DNA of 64,000 nt from Solirubrobacter soli DSM 22325 (GCF_000423665.1 NZ_AUIK01000008.1:124001-188000); one strand, 5' to 3'. Shown: positions 1 to 8,674, counted from the first letter of the stretch. The notes: a model not told the origin generated them from the sequence alone. Numbers and translations: made by a program.

Positions 1-545
1 GTCTGCGTGGTGGCGACGGTCTCGACGCGGTAGCCGCCGAGCATGCTGGTGTCACGGGTGACGCGCTGCCAGACGTAGCGGAACGGGCGGTCCTGGCCGT
101 CCCAACTGCCGGGCTCGCAGCGGTAGGTGTGCGGGTTGCCGGCGTCCGGGACGATCTGCGGCCGGATGCGGTTGCTCGGCGGCGGCGGGAGCAGCGTGAA
201 CGTGCGCTCCTCGGGCGTGGGGTCGGCGGTGCCGTCGGGCGCGACCGCGGAGACGCTGAAGCGGTACGTCCCGGGATCGGTGAGGTTCAGCTGCGTCGGT
301 GAGTCGCAGTCGAAGACGCGCCGGTGCTCGAGCAGCGTGCCGGGCGAGTCGGTGCGGGCGCAGACGAACGTCGCGTCGGGCGTGTCGGACTCGAAGGTGA
401 AGGTGGGGTCGGCGCGCACTTGCGCGTCGTCGTCCGGCCCGTCGGTGATCGTCGTCTCGGGCGGGACGTCCTGCGCGCCCGCCGTCGCGGGCGCGATGAG
501 GACGAGGGCGGCCGCGATCCATGCGGCACGTCTTAGGAGGGTCAT
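1..545 (-). CDS. Exported Ig/Fn3-like surface protein (3' part outside window)
   Basis: The frame opens at an ATG at 543-545 and stays open to base 1, so the C-terminus lies outside the window. The first 24 residues form a Sec signal peptide: a basic MTLLRR start, a hydrophobic Ala/Leu/Ile stretch and an ATAGAQ cleavage region. The mature part reads as extracellular beta-sandwich repeats, with PPETTITDGP and YRFSVSAVAPDG, a pattern common in secreted actinobacterial proteins with Ig-like or fibronectin-like modules. It is transcribed away from the FHA gene. No catalytic motif is visible, so a cell-surface or secreted structural role is inference. Confidence 0.7.
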   Translation of the reverse strand, partial: MTLLRRAAWIAAALVLIAPATAGAQDVPPETTITDGPDDDAQVRADPTFTFESDTPDATFVCARTDSPGTLLEHRRVFDCDSPTQLNLTDPGTYRFSVSAVAPDGTADPTPEERTFTLLPPPPSNRIRPQIVPDAGNPHTYRCEPGSWDGQDRPFRYVWQRVTRDTSMLGGYRVETVATTQ

Positions 546-629
546 GCCGTGACGCTCTCGAGTACGCGGCGCGCGGCCTAGGAGCCAACGGGCTGGCATT
601 CACCATCCCTGGCGGAGATACTCGCGCTC

Positions 630-1301
630 GTGGGCTTCCCTCCACACTCGTTGTCCCCGGCGGAGCTGGTCGCGCTGCGGGCGATGGAGGAGCGCGGGGA
701 GCCGTTCCTCGCGTGGCGCGAGCTCGGCGACCTTCGGTTCCTGGGGCTCGGGTCCGTGTCGTCGGTGACGGCCGGGCGGGCTGAGGGGAACGACGTCGTG
801 CTGGCGTGGGATCGCGAGGTCTCGCGGACGCATTTCGAGCTCTCGCGGGTGGGCGCGGCGTGGACCGTGAGCGACGATGGGCTCTCCCGCAACGGCTGCT
901 TCTTGAACGGCGAGCGCGTGCTCGGGCGGCGGCGGCTGCGCGACGGCGACGTGCTGCGGGTGGGCCGGACGGCGCTGGTGTTCCGGGCGCCCGTCGTCGG
1001 CGTGGAGAGCACGGCGGCGGCGAGCGCGGCGGAGATCGTGCGGTTGACAGAGGCCGAACGTCGCGTGCTCGTCGCGTTGTGTGTGCCGCTGCTCGTCGCG
1101 GGCGGGGCGCCCGCGGCACCCGCGCCGAACGCGGTCATCGCGGACCGGTTGAGCTTGACTTCGGCGGGCGTCAAGACCCACATCCGGTCGCTGTTCCGCA
1201 AGCTGGACGTCGAGGACCTGCCGCAGAACGCCAAGCGCGCAGAGCTCGCCCGCCGCGCTCTGGACGCCGGCCTGGTGACGATCGGCGATGCTCGCGACTG
1301 A
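630..1301 (+). CDS. FHA-domain protein with C-terminal helix-turn-helix
   Basis: Predicted 223-aa cytoplasmic signalling protein. Residues about 45-118 look like a forkhead-associated (phosphothreonine-binding) domain, with the core SRTHFEL, a NGCFLNG loop and LRDGDVLRVG. The C-terminal third (TEAERRVLVAL and SAGVKTHIRSLFRKLDVE) resembles a LuxR/winged helix-turn-helix. The GTG start at 630 has GGAG about 13 bases upstream, which is rather distant. Its last 14 bases overlap the start of the downstream kinase, so the two are probably co-translated. A likely job is to read out phosphorylation by the adjacent kinase. The domain calls are fairly sure and the role is inferred. Confidence 0.8.
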   Translation: MGFPPHSLSPAELVALRAMEERGEPFLAWRELGDLRFLGLGSVSSVTAGRAEGNDVVLAWDREVSRTHFELSRVGAAWTVSDDGLSRNGCFLNGERVLGRRRLRDGDVLRVGRTALVFRAPVVGVESTAAASAAEIVRLTEAERRVLVALCVPLLVAGGAPAAPAPNAVIADRLSLTSAGVKTHIRSLFRKLDVEDLPQNAKRAELARRALDAGLVTIGDARD

Positions 1302-3417
1302 GCTCTCGGGCGCGATCGTCGGCGGCTACCGGCTCGGGGAGCTGCTCGGGCGCGGGGGGATGGCCGTCGTGTATTCGGCGACGCACTCGACGCTCGGACG
1401 CCCGGCGGCCGTGAAGATCCTGTCGGCCGAGCTCGCCGCGGACCCCGACTTCGTCACACGCTTCCGCCGCGAGGGGCGGCTGCAGGCCTCGCTCGAGCAC
1501 CCGAACGTGGTGACGGTGTACGAGAGCGGGTCGTCTTCGTTCGGGCTGTACCTCGCGATGCTGCTGGTGCGCGGGCCGTCGCTCTCGGCGCTCTTGGCGG
1601 CGGGCGAGGTCGACGCGGGGCGGGCGTTGTGGGTGGGCGCGCAGGTCGCGTCGGCGCTCGACGCGGCGCATTCGGCGGGGTTGGTGCACCGCGACGTGAA
1701 ACCGGGCAACGTCCTCGTCGACGGCGACCACGCCTACCTCGCCGACTTCGGCCTGACCCGCGGCGGCGCCGGCAGCGGTCTCACCGCCCCGGGCCGGATC
1801 CTCGGCACGCTCGCCTACCTGGCGCCGGAGGTCGCGCGTGGCGAGCCCGCGACGCCCGCCTCGGACCGCTACTCGTTCGCCGCGCTGCTCTTCCACTGCC
1901 TGACGGGCTCGGTCGTCTTCGGGCGCCCGACGGCCGCGGGCGTCCTGTTCGCGCACACCAGCGAGCCGCCGCCGCGCGTTTCGGCGCGCCGGCCCGCGCT
2001 TGGAGGCAAGCTCGACGCGGTCTTCGAGCGCGCGCTCGCCAAGGACCCGGCCGAGCGGCCCACGTCCGCGACCGCGCTGGTGGAGGAAGTGGCCGCGCTC
2101 GTCGACCCGACGCTCGGCCCACCCCCACCGCGCGCGTCGCCGCCGGCGGCGGCGACCACCACGGCCCCGAGCGCCCGCTTCGCCCGCCCGCCGGCCGGCG
2201 ACACGGCTCCAGACCGCGTGCCGCGCGGCACCACGCGGCCCGCCGCGCCCGCCGATCCGGCGTCCGCCGGCACGGCGCGCCACGACACGCCGCGCGACCC
2301 CGCGCCGCCAGACCCCGTGCCGCGCGGCACCATGCGGCCCGCCGCGCCGACCGACCCCGCGCCGCCGAACCCCGTGCCGCGCGGCACCACGCGGCCCGCC
2401 GCGCCCGCCGATCCGGCGTCCGCCGGCACTGCGCGCCACGACACGCCGGGCGACCCCGCGCCCGCCCACTCCTCACCCGCCGCGGGGACCTCGCGGCCCG
2501 CCCGCGGCCGTCGCGGGCTCGTCGCGGCGGCGCTGCTTCTCGCCGCGCTGGTCGGCGGCGCGATCGCCTGGATGCTGCGCGGCGACGGTGCGGCGGCGCC
2601 TGCGTTGCCGCCCTTGCGCGGGACCACGGTGCTCGGGAGCGATCTTGCGCAGCCTGGGGTCGCGCGGGTCTGTCCTGGCGGGTGCACGCTCTTGCAGACC
2701 GCGTTGCCGGACGCGACGCTCGTCGTGCCGGAGGGCGGCGTGATCCGGCGCTGGGGCGTGCGGTCGGCGCGTGGCGAGTTGGCGTTGACCGTGCTGCGCG
2801 AGCGGGAGGGCGGGTTCTTCGCGGTGTCGAACTCACGGCACGAGTTCGTGACCGACGCGGGGCCGCACGCGTTCGTCACCGACCTCGCCGTCGACCGCGG
2901 CGACCTGGTCGGTGTCACCGTCCTGCCGGGATCGGCGATCGGCGAGCGGTCCGTGGCCGGCGCGGCGACCAGCCGCTGGCCCGGGCGCATCCGCGGGCGT
3001 CAGGCGCCGCTGGCGGGTGAGCGTGGCGAGGTCCTCCTGCGCGTCGAGTTGCTGCCCGGCGCCAGCCAACACGTCCCCGCGCAGCTCAACGGGGCGGCGG
3101 CGGCGAACGCGCCGTCGGGGAGCGACCGCGCGCGGCGCCGCGCGCGCTTCACGGATGGGCGGCGGGCGGACGTGGCGCTCGTCGAGGTCGGTGACCGGTT
3201 CGCGCTCGACCTGTACGCCGGGCGCCGGCGTGTGGCGCGGATCGACGTGCCGGAGCTGCGACCACACGGCGGGCGGCTGATCGCGTTCGACGTGTCCGCC
3301 GAGCCATCCGAGCGCGAGCAGCTCGACATCGACCTCGAGTACGCCAACGAGGACAGCGCGCGCATCCTCAGCCACTTCTACGTCGCGTATGCCCGCGAGT
3401 TCGAGTTCGTCTACTGA
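1288..3417 (+). CDS. Receptor-type serine/threonine protein kinase
   Basis: Predicted 709-aa membrane kinase. The N-terminal kinase domain (about 14-275) keeps the glycine loop LGRGGMAVV, the ATP-binding lysine in AVKIL (K43), the catalytic loop HRDVKPGNV (134-142), DFG (153-155) and an APE motif (179-181). It is therefore expected to be active. A Pro/Ala/Arg-rich linker (about 280-400) contains two near-identical 75-bp repeats. A single membrane helix follows at about 407-430, then an extracytoplasmic region of about 280 residues with no recognised sensor fold and no PASTA repeats. That region is similar to the C-terminus of the next gene. It overlaps FHA upstream (14 bp) and the pseudokinase downstream (29 bp), suggesting one signalling operon. 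Confidence 0.9.
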   Translation: MLATELSGAIVGGYRLGELLGRGGMAVVYSATHSTLGRPAAVKILSAELAADPDFVTRFRREGRLQASLEHPNVVTVYESGSSSFGLYLAMLLVRGPSLSALLAAGEVDAGRALWVGAQVASALDAAHSAGLVHRDVKPGNVLVDGDHAYLADFGLTRGGAGSGLTAPGRILGTLAYLAPEVARGEPATPASDRYSFAALLFHCLTGSVVFGRPTAAGVLFAHTSEPPPRVSARRPALGGKLDAVFERALAKDPAERPTSATALVEEVAALVDPTLGPPPPRASPPAAATTTAPSARFARPPAGDTAPDRVPRGTTRPAAPADPASAGTARHDTPRDPAPPDPVPRGTMRPAAPTDPAPPNPVPRGTTRPAAPADPASAGTARHDTPGDPAPAHSSPAAGTSRPARGRRGLVAAALLLAALVGGAIAWMLRGDGAAAPALPPLRGTTVLGSDLAQPGVARVCPGGCTLLQTALPDATLVVPEGGVIRRWGVRSARGELALTVLREREGGFFAVSNSRHEFVTDAGPHAFVTDLAVDRGDLVGVTVLPGSAIGERSVAGAATSRWPGRIRGRQAPLAGERGEVLLRVELLPGASQHVPAQLNGAAAANAPSGSDRARRRARFTDGRRADVALVEVGDRFALDLYAGRRRVARIDVPELRPHGGRLIAFDVSAEPSEREQLDIDLEYANEDSARILSHFYVAYAREFEFVY
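2218..2448 (+). repeat. Two near-identical 75-bp direct repeats in kinase linker
   Basis: Bases 2218-2292 and 2374-2448 differ at one visible position. Both encode the Pro/Ala/Arg-rich unit starting VPRGTTRPAAPADPA. A shorter degenerate third copy lies between them. They sit in the juxtamembrane linker and keep the reading frame. Confidence 0.85.
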
Positions 3418-5005
3418 TTTCGCCGCGGGCTACCGGCTCGAGCGCGAGCTCGGCCGCGGCACCCGCGGCGTCGTCCACGAGGCGACGCAGCTCGGCCTCG
3501 ACCGCCGCGTCGCCCTCAAGCGCCTCCCCGCGACGCCGTTCCGCCCCGCCGCCTGGCCGCGCCTGCCGGGCGTCGTCACGCTCTACGCCGTCGGCGAGAG
3601 CGACGGCGACCTGCTGATCGCGATGCAGCTCGTCGACGGGCGCTCGCTGGGCGCGCCGCACCCGCCTGAGGTCTTCGACGAGATCGAGCGGACCCTCGCC
3701 GCAGTCCACGCACAGGGCCTCGTCCACGGCGCGCTGACCGCGGGCAGCGTCCTCGTGGACGCCCGCGGCCACGCGCTCCTCACCGACTTCGGCTTCGGCC
3801 CACCGGACGCGACGCCGGAAGACGACCGCGCCGCGCTCGCGGCGCTGCGAGAGACGTACGAGGCGCGCGGCGGCGAGGCGGCGCGCGGCGTGGGTGCGGC
3901 GCCGGGTGAGGCGGCGCGCGGCGTGGACGCGGCGCCGGGTGAGGCGGCGCGCGGCGTGGACGCGGCGCCGGGTGAGGCGGCGCGCGGCGTGGACGCGGCG
4001 CCGGGTGAGGCGGCGCGCGGCGTGGACGCGGCGCCGGGTGAGGCGGCGCGCGGCGTGGACGCGGCGCCGGGTGAGGCGCGGCGCGGACGCGGACGCGGCC
4101 TCTCCGGGCGCCCGTGGCGCGCGGCCGCGGCCCTCGCGGTGCTCGTCGCGGGCGGCCTCGCGGTGGTCGCGGCGCGGGCTGATCATGTCCCTCCGGTGGC
4201 GGAGGGCGCGACCGGGTTGGGCAGTGCGCTCGACGGCGGCGGGGTGCGGTCCGTCGACTGTGCCGGGCGGGCGCCGAGCGGGGCGTCGCGGGCGTGCAGC
4301 GTGATGCAGGACGGTGTCGTCGTGCCCGCGCGGGGCGCGCTGCGCGGATGGGCGGTGCGCGGGGCGAGCGGGGACCTGGCGCTGCAGGTCGTGCGCGAGC
4401 GCGGCGGTCGCTTCATCGCTGTCGCGAGCACGCCGTACGTGCACGTCGATGACACGGGGCCGCACGCGCTGCCCGCCGATCTACCGGTGCAACCGGGCGA
4501 TCGGATCGCGGTCGAGCTCACGCCGGGAGCCGCGCTCGGGGTTCGCGACACGGCCGGCCACACCAACCGGTTCTCCGGCCCGCTGCGCTACGGCCTGCGC
4601 CGCGCCGAACGCGGCGTGGACGCGGAGTTGCAGGTGCGCGCCGACTTCGTCCGCGGCGCGACCAGCAACCGGCCCGCGACGCTCACCGGGACCGCCGCGC
4701 GCACCGCGCCGACGGGACGGATCGTCGCGCGCAGCGAGGTCGCGCTCCGTACGGGCGAGGTCCGGACCCTTGCGGTCACGCGACTCGAGACCGGCGGCGT
4801 GGCGCTCGATCTCCTGCGCGGGGACACGCGACTCGCCCGCGCACCGCTCGCCGGCGCCGACCCGCGCGGCCGGCTCGACGCGTTCACGACGAGCGGTCAG
4901 GACACCGGTGAGCCGACGCCCGAGGTGCGCTGGCGCAACCCGGGCGGCGGCACGGTCGCGCACACCTACCGGGTGGGTGCGCGCGACCTCCTCCTGCTCA
5001 GCTGA
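3389..5005 (+). CDS. Membrane pseudokinase paralogue of the upstream kinase
   Basis: Predicted 538-aa protein. The N-terminus (about 14-140) is a truncated kinase fold with a glycine loop (LGRGTRGVV) and the VALK lysine (K44). The catalytic HRD loop is replaced by HGAL (113-116), removing the catalytic Asp. DFG (133-135) remains, but the rest of the C-lobe, including APE, is absent. Six 11-residue repeats (163-228) follow, then a membrane helix at about 243-262 and an extracytoplasmic domain. That domain shares TGPHALPADLPVQPGDRIAV-type sequence with the upstream kinase, so the pair looks like a tandem duplication that decayed into a pseudokinase. A regulatory or scaffold role is inference. 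It overlaps the kinase by 29 bp upstream and converges on the cupredoxin gene (8-bp overlap). Confidence 0.85.
   Translation: MPASSSSSTDFAAGYRLERELGRGTRGVVHEATQLGLDRRVALKRLPATPFRPAAWPRLPGVVTLYAVGESDGDLLIAMQLVDGRSLGAPHPPEVFDEIERTLAAVHAQGLVHGALTAGSVLVDARGHALLTDFGFGPPDATPEDDRAALAALRETYEARGGEAARGVGAAPGEAARGVDAAPGEAARGVDAAPGEAARGVDAAPGEAARGVDAAPGEAARGVDAAPGEARRGRGRGLSGRPWRAAAALAVLVAGGLAVVAARADHVPPVAEGATGLGSALDGGGVRSVDCAGRAPSGASRACSVMQDGVVVPARGALRGWAVRGASGDLALQVVRERGGRFIAVASTPYVHVDDTGPHALPADLPVQPGDRIAVELTPGAALGVRDTAGHTNRFSGPLRYGLRRAERGVDAELQVRADFVRGATSNRPATLTGTAARTAPTGRIVARSEVALRTGEVRTLAVTRLETGGVALDLLRGDTRLARAPLAGADPRGRLDAFTTSGQDTGEPTPEVRWRNPGGGTVAHTYRVGARDLLLLS
3875..4072 (+). repeat. Six tandem 33-bp repeats inside the pseudokinase gene
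   Basis: Six contiguous 33-bp units, the first slightly different and the rest nearly identical, encode EAARGVDAAPG. The unit is a multiple of three, so copy-number change would alter linker length without shifting frame. Confidence 0.92.
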
Positions 5006-5333
5006 CCTTGACGGTCACCTTCATCGAGGAGTGGATCGTGCAGACGTACTTGAACGTCCCCGCCTTCGAGAACGTCTTGGAGAACGTGAAGCCCTTCTTG
5101 GACGACGTGGCGGAACCCTTCCCGCCGCTCGCGGGGGTCACGTTGTGCGGCACGCCGCCCTGGGTCCACTTCCACGTGACCTTGCCGCCCTTCTTGATCG
5201 ACACCGTGCCCGGCGAGAACGAGTTGTTCTTGACCGAGACGGTCTTGGCCGAACCCGCCTGAGCAGCGGGGACGACGGCGACGGCGGTGGCCAGCGACGC
5301 GGCGACGGCCACCGCGGACAGCTTGCGCAGCAT
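4998..5333 (-). CDS. Exported plastocyanin-like blue copper protein
   Basis: Predicted 111-aa small exported cupredoxin. Residues 1-26 form a signal peptide (LRK, hydrophobic core, AAQA). The mature domain shows all four expected type 1 copper ligands: H63 in VPHNV, C98 in YVC, H101 and M104 in CTIHSSM. The spacing C-x2-H-x2-M fits the plastocyanin/amicyanin family. The ATG at 5331-5333 was chosen because AGGAG lies nine bases upstream and the signal peptide begins there. It probably carries electrons or binds copper outside the membrane; the partner is unknown. Its 3' end overlaps the convergent pseudokinase gene by 8 bp. Confidence 0.9.
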   Translation of the reverse strand: MLRKLSAVAVAASLATAVAVVPAAQAGSAKTVSVKNNSFSPGTVSIKKGGKVTWKWTQGGVPHNVTPASGGKGSATSSKKGFTFSKTFSKAGTFKYVCTIHSSMKVTVKVS

Positions 5334-5392
5334 GGAAGGGCTCCTTCGAAAGTTTGGCTCGACTACCAAGCCGGACGCCCCCGCGGCGCGCG

Positions 5393-5734
5393 TTATTCCA
5401 CGATCACCTCGACCCGCCCCGGCCACGGCGCCAGCAACCCCTCGATCGGCTTGGCGTCCACCTCGGACGGGTTCTCGTACACCCAGAACGCGTCCTTCGC
5501 GCCCGGCGCCGAGTAGTAGGACGCGTCGCCCTTGTACGGGCAGTGCGAGGTCGTGTCGGTCGGTGTGAGGAGCTCCATCCGGATGTCCTCGCGCGGCAGG
5601 TAGTAGCGGGTCGGCAGCCCGGTCTCCTCGAGCGCGATCGCGCGCGTGGACTCAGCGAGCACCTCGCCGTTGTGCTCGACGCGGACCTTGTGCTCGCTCG
5701 GGTGGGTGGAGATGCGATGGGCAGTGGAAGCCAT
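5393..5734 (-). CDS. DUF427 domain protein
   Basis: Predicted 113-aa small soluble protein of the DUF427 family. The family-typical sequence includes RVEHNGEVLAEST, a central YYLPREDI and the SHCPYKGDASY segment, then the tryptophan-containing end WVYENP. The biochemical function of this family is not established. An in-frame ATG six codons upstream (5752) is an alternative start; neither has a strong ribosome site. It stands alone between the cupredoxin gene and the divergent ATPase. Confidence 0.85.
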   Translation of the reverse strand: MASTAHRISTHPSEHKVRVEHNGEVLAESTRAIALEETGLPTRYYLPREDIRMELLTPTDTTSHCPYKGDASYYSAPGAKDAFWVYENPSEVDAKPIEGLLAPWPGRVEVIVE

Positions 5735-5810
5735 ACCTACATGGTTGCGCATGCAGCTTCCCGGCCCTCAACCCGCCGAGATCGTCTTCCACGAGGTGCC
5801 GCAAATGATT

Positions 5811-5823
5811 GGCAGAATCTGCC
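5811..5823. promoter_or_regulatory. 13-bp palindrome upstream of AAA ATPase gene
   Basis: GGCAGA-A-TCTGCC is a perfect 6-bp inverted repeat with a one-base centre, in a locally AT-richer stretch 42 bp upstream of the favoured ATPase start. CGGCAGA recurs on the minus strand nearby (about 5837-5845). This could be an operator. No promoter hexamers are convincing. Confidence 0.4.
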
Positions 5824-5865
5824 GCATCTGTATTTTTCACTCTGCCGAAATGGTACTGTTGCTGC

Positions 5866-7146
5866 ATGCCAGGGGCCTCATATGCTCGCCGCGTCGTCGA
5901 TGACGAACTCGACGAGCTGCTCCCGGCACTGCCGGCGATCGCCATCGAGGGCCCCAAAGGCGTGGGAAAGACACGCACCGCGCTTGAGCGCTCACGCACC
6001 GTGCACCGCCTGGACGATCCCGCCGAGTTGGCGGTGGCCGAAGCCGATCCGGCCCGCCTCATCCTGGGCGAATCGCCAGTGCTCATCGATGAGTGGCAAC
6101 GCCTCCCCCAGGTGTGGGACCTCGTGCGGCGCGCCGTCGACGACGGGGCCGCGCCTGGGAGCTTCCTCCTGACCGGTTCCGCCCTCCCGGGCGCGCCGCC
6201 GACCCATTCAGGAGCCGGGAGAATCGTCACGGTGAGGATGCGCCCGCTGGCTCTGAGCGAGCGACACGGCACCGTGACGGTCGGCTTGCGTGATCTGCTG
6301 ACCGGCACGTCGCCCGAGATCCTCGGCACGACCGAGGTGACGCTCACCGACTACGTCGATGAGATCCTGGCGTCCGGCCTGCCCGGGCTCCGTCATCTCT
6401 CGGGCCGGGCTCGACGCGCGCAACTCGACGGCTATCTCGATCGTGTCGTCGACCGGGACATCCCGGACGATGCGGGCGTGGTGATCCGCAATCCTGCCGC
6501 GCTGCGCCGGTGGATGGCGGCGTATGCCGCCGCGGTGTCGACGACGGCCGCCTTCGAGACGATCCGCGACGCCGCGACCGCCGGGAGCGACCACAAGCCG
6601 TCCCGCACCGCCACCCAGGCGTACCGCGATGCCCTCACGCGCGTCTGGATCCTCGATGACGTTCCGGCCTGGATCCCCAGCAACAACCGGCTCAACGAGC
6701 TCGGACAGGCGCCGAAGCACCAACTGGCCGACCCTGCCCTCGCGGCGCGATTGCTCGGCGTGCAGTCCGACACGCTCCTGGCGGGCGGGAGCGCAGGGCC
6801 GGCGTTCGCCCGCGATGGCACCCTGCTCGGAGCGCTCTTCGAAAGCCTGGCGACGCAGTCACTGCACACGTACGCGGCGCACAACGAGGCGAAGCTCAAG
6901 CACCTCCGGACCGCCCGCGGGCGACAGGAGATCGACCTGGTCGTCGAACGCGCGGACGGGTGTGTCGTGGCCGTCGAGGTGAAGCTGGCGCGCGCGGTGT
7001 CCGGCGATGACGGCAAGCACCTGCGATGGCTTCACGAGAAGCTCGGAGACCGGGTTCTCGATCGCGTCATCGTCACCACCGGCCCGACGGCGTATCGCCG
7101 GCCCGACGGGATCGCCGTCGTCCCGCTCGCGCTGCTCGGTCCGTGA
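5866..7146 (+). CDS. AAA-family ATPase with DUF4143-type C-terminal domain
   Basis: Predicted 426-aa ATP-binding protein. The N-terminal AAA module has a Walker A in IEGPKGVGKTRTA and a Walker B-like PVLIDEWQRLP. The C-terminal half has the DUF4143 nuclease-like signature: GRQEIDLVVE followed by VAVEVKLAR, a D...E-x-K pattern of PD-(D/E)XK-type folds. Such proteins are common, often horizontally moved, and their role is unsettled. The ATG at 5866 gives the usual short N-terminus; an upstream in-frame start at 5809 would add an unlikely Cys-rich leader and read through the palindrome. The upstream region is less GC-rich than its surroundings, consistent with acquisition. Confidence 0.82.
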   Translation: MPGASYARRVVDDELDELLPALPAIAIEGPKGVGKTRTALERSRTVHRLDDPAELAVAEADPARLILGESPVLIDEWQRLPQVWDLVRRAVDDGAAPGSFLLTGSALPGAPPTHSGAGRIVTVRMRPLALSERHGTVTVGLRDLLTGTSPEILGTTEVTLTDYVDEILASGLPGLRHLSGRARRAQLDGYLDRVVDRDIPDDAGVVIRNPAALRRWMAAYAAAVSTTAAFETIRDAATAGSDHKPSRTATQAYRDALTRVWILDDVPAWIPSNNRLNELGQAPKHQLADPALAARLLGVQSDTLLAGGSAGPAFARDGTLLGALFESLATQSLHTYAAHNEAKLKHLRTARGRQEIDLVVERADGCVVAVEVKLARAVSGDDGKHLRWLHEKLGDRVLDRVIVTTGPTAYRRPDGIAVVPLALLGP

Positions 7147-7213
7147 TCGCGGCTTGAGCGATTCTTGACTTCCGCACGACCGTGGCTTGAGGGAGGGCTC
7201 CGATACCTGGGAC

Positions 7214-7624
7214 GTGAGCCACTTGAACCCCGGACAGATCGTCGCCTCGATCGTCGCGCTGGCCAACCACGCCGCCACGCTGGCCGTCGACGAGGCCATG
7301 GACGCCGCCCGCGCCGAGCGCGCGGGCAAGGTCGAGCGCGTCGCCGCGCACGTGAGCCGGATCGCGGTCGGCGCCGCCGTCGCGGTCGGTGAGATCGCGT
7401 GGATGGCCGGCGAGCTCGAGCGCTCGGAGGCGCTCGACCTCGAGATCGCCACCGCGGGTCTGGCGGTGACGAACCTGCAGGCCTCCCTGCTGGCCATCGC
7501 CACGGCCGTCGACGGGGTGGGCGTGGCGGGCGGCCCGGTCGAGGCGGTCAAGGCCGCCGCGGCCCTGAGGACCGCGGCGCTGACGCTCGACGAGCTGCTG
7601 CCCGCGTACCAGCCGGCTCCTTAG
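7214..7624 (+). CDS. Small Ala-rich helical protein, function unknown
   Basis: Predicted 136 aa, strongly alpha-helical and Ala/Val-rich, with no signal peptide and no catalytic motif. I do not recognise a family. The start is uncertain: GTG at 7214 gives the sequence beginning VSHLNPGQIV, while a TTG at 7187 would add nine residues. AGGGAG lies near 7190, too far from the GTG to be a clear ribosome site. It converges on the lipoprotein gene with a 4-bp overlap. Confidence 0.55.
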   Translation: MSHLNPGQIVASIVALANHAATLAVDEAMDAARAERAGKVERVAAHVSRIAVGAAVAVGEIAWMAGELERSEALDLEIATAGLAVTNLQASLLAIATAVDGVGVAGGPVEAVKAAAALRTAALTLDELLPAYQPAP

Positions 7625-8535
7625 CCGGTCATCGAGAAGAAGGCCCCGAGCAGCGCGCCGCCGAGCGCCTTCGTCGGCTGCGGGTTCGCGGGCTCCTCGA
7701 TCTTCACGTCGGTGCCGTAGTCGGACAGCTTGAGCGTGAAGTCGACGGCGAGCGCCTTCAGCGGGACGGGCGAGCTGCCGGAACTGGCGGAGTTCAGGAC
7801 CTTGATCTGCTGCTCGTTGAGCGCGAACTTCATGCCGAACTCGCGGAACAGGCCGTCTTCCTGGCCGGTCGAGAAGGTGAGCTTGACGAGCGGCGCGATC
7901 GCGCGCAGCCCGGCCTGATCGTCGGCGCTCATCGGCTTGCCCTCGGCCTCGGCGACCTTGACGATGCCGTCCGGGTTCAGCCCGCCGGTGAACTTCCAGG
8001 TCTTCTGGCCGTCGACCTCGTCACCCTCGGTGACCTCGCCCTTGAGGACGTCGTTGCCGTACTGGCGCAGCTTGAGCAGGGCCTGCTTGAGCTCGGCGGG
8101 GTCCGTCCCGGTGCTCTGCGTGGTGCTCTTGATGCCGTCTTCCGGGCCGTACCACGTGTTCATGAACTGGATGAAGGTCTTCGCCTCGTTCGCGCGGGCG
8201 GCCATCTGGTAGTCCTGCCCGCCCACGTTGGCCTTGCCGGAGACGTCGACGGCCGTCGGGCTGCCCTTGCCGGAGATGTCGACCTTGATCGGCTTCTCCA
8301 GGAACGGCTTGATCTGGGGATCGTCGGAAGCGCCGGAGACGTTCGCGATCACCTGGAAGGCGGCGGACTTCTGGTTGGTCGTCTCCGTGATGGCCTTGGT
8401 GAGCATCTCGGCGGGCGTCGGCGCGTTCGCGGACGAGCCGCCACCGCCGCCGGAGGACGTGGGTTCATCGGTGCCGCACGCGGCCACCGTCAATGTGCTC
8501 GCGAGCAGGAGCATCAGCGCGATCGGCTTCTTCAT
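7621..8535 (-). CDS. Exported lipoprotein, LppX/LprAFG-like
   Basis: Predicted 304 aa. The N-terminus MKKPIALMLLLASTLTVAAC has a lipobox ending at Cys20, followed by a Gly/Ser-rich tether. The body alternates beta-strand segments (AAFQVIANVSG, VDISGKGSPTAVDVSGKA) and ends in DFTLKLSDYGTDVKI, the style of the actinobacterial LppX/LprAFG lipid-binding lipoprotein fold. Family membership is a moderate inference. It would sit on the outer face of the membrane and may bind or move lipids. The ATG at 8533-8535 is chosen because the signal starts there. Confidence 0.75.
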   Translation of the reverse strand: MKKPIALMLLLASTLTVAACGTDEPTSSGGGGGSSANAPTPAEMLTKAITETTNQKSAAFQVIANVSGASDDPQIKPFLEKPIKVDISGKGSPTAVDVSGKANVGGQDYQMAARANEAKTFIQFMNTWYGPEDGIKSTTQSTGTDPAELKQALLKLRQYGNDVLKGEVTEGDEVDGQKTWKFTGGLNPDGIVKVAEAEGKPMSADDQAGLRAIAPLVKLTFSTGQEDGLFREFGMKFALNEQQIKVLNSASSGSSPVPLKALAVDFTLKLSDYGTDVKIEEPANPQPTKALGGALLGAFFSMTG

Positions 8536-8674
8536 CACCCATCGACCATGGCACACGCGACGTTCATCCGAGCCACCCCCGAGGGTGAAATGCACCACCC
8601 CAGGGTCCATCGCGGCAAATGTTCAGGGTGGCGATCCGATTGTCGGCGCTCCGCCTGCCCCGTAGCGTGGCGGC

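Noticed and set aside
3875..4072. Regular 33-bp repeats as a CRISPR array
   Set aside because: There are no spacers; units are contiguous, coding and in frame.
5809..5865. Upstream extension of the AAA ATPase with a WYCCC segment
   Set aside because: It adds an unlikely Cys/aromatic leader translated from the AT-rich control region; the ATG at 5866 gives the family-like start.
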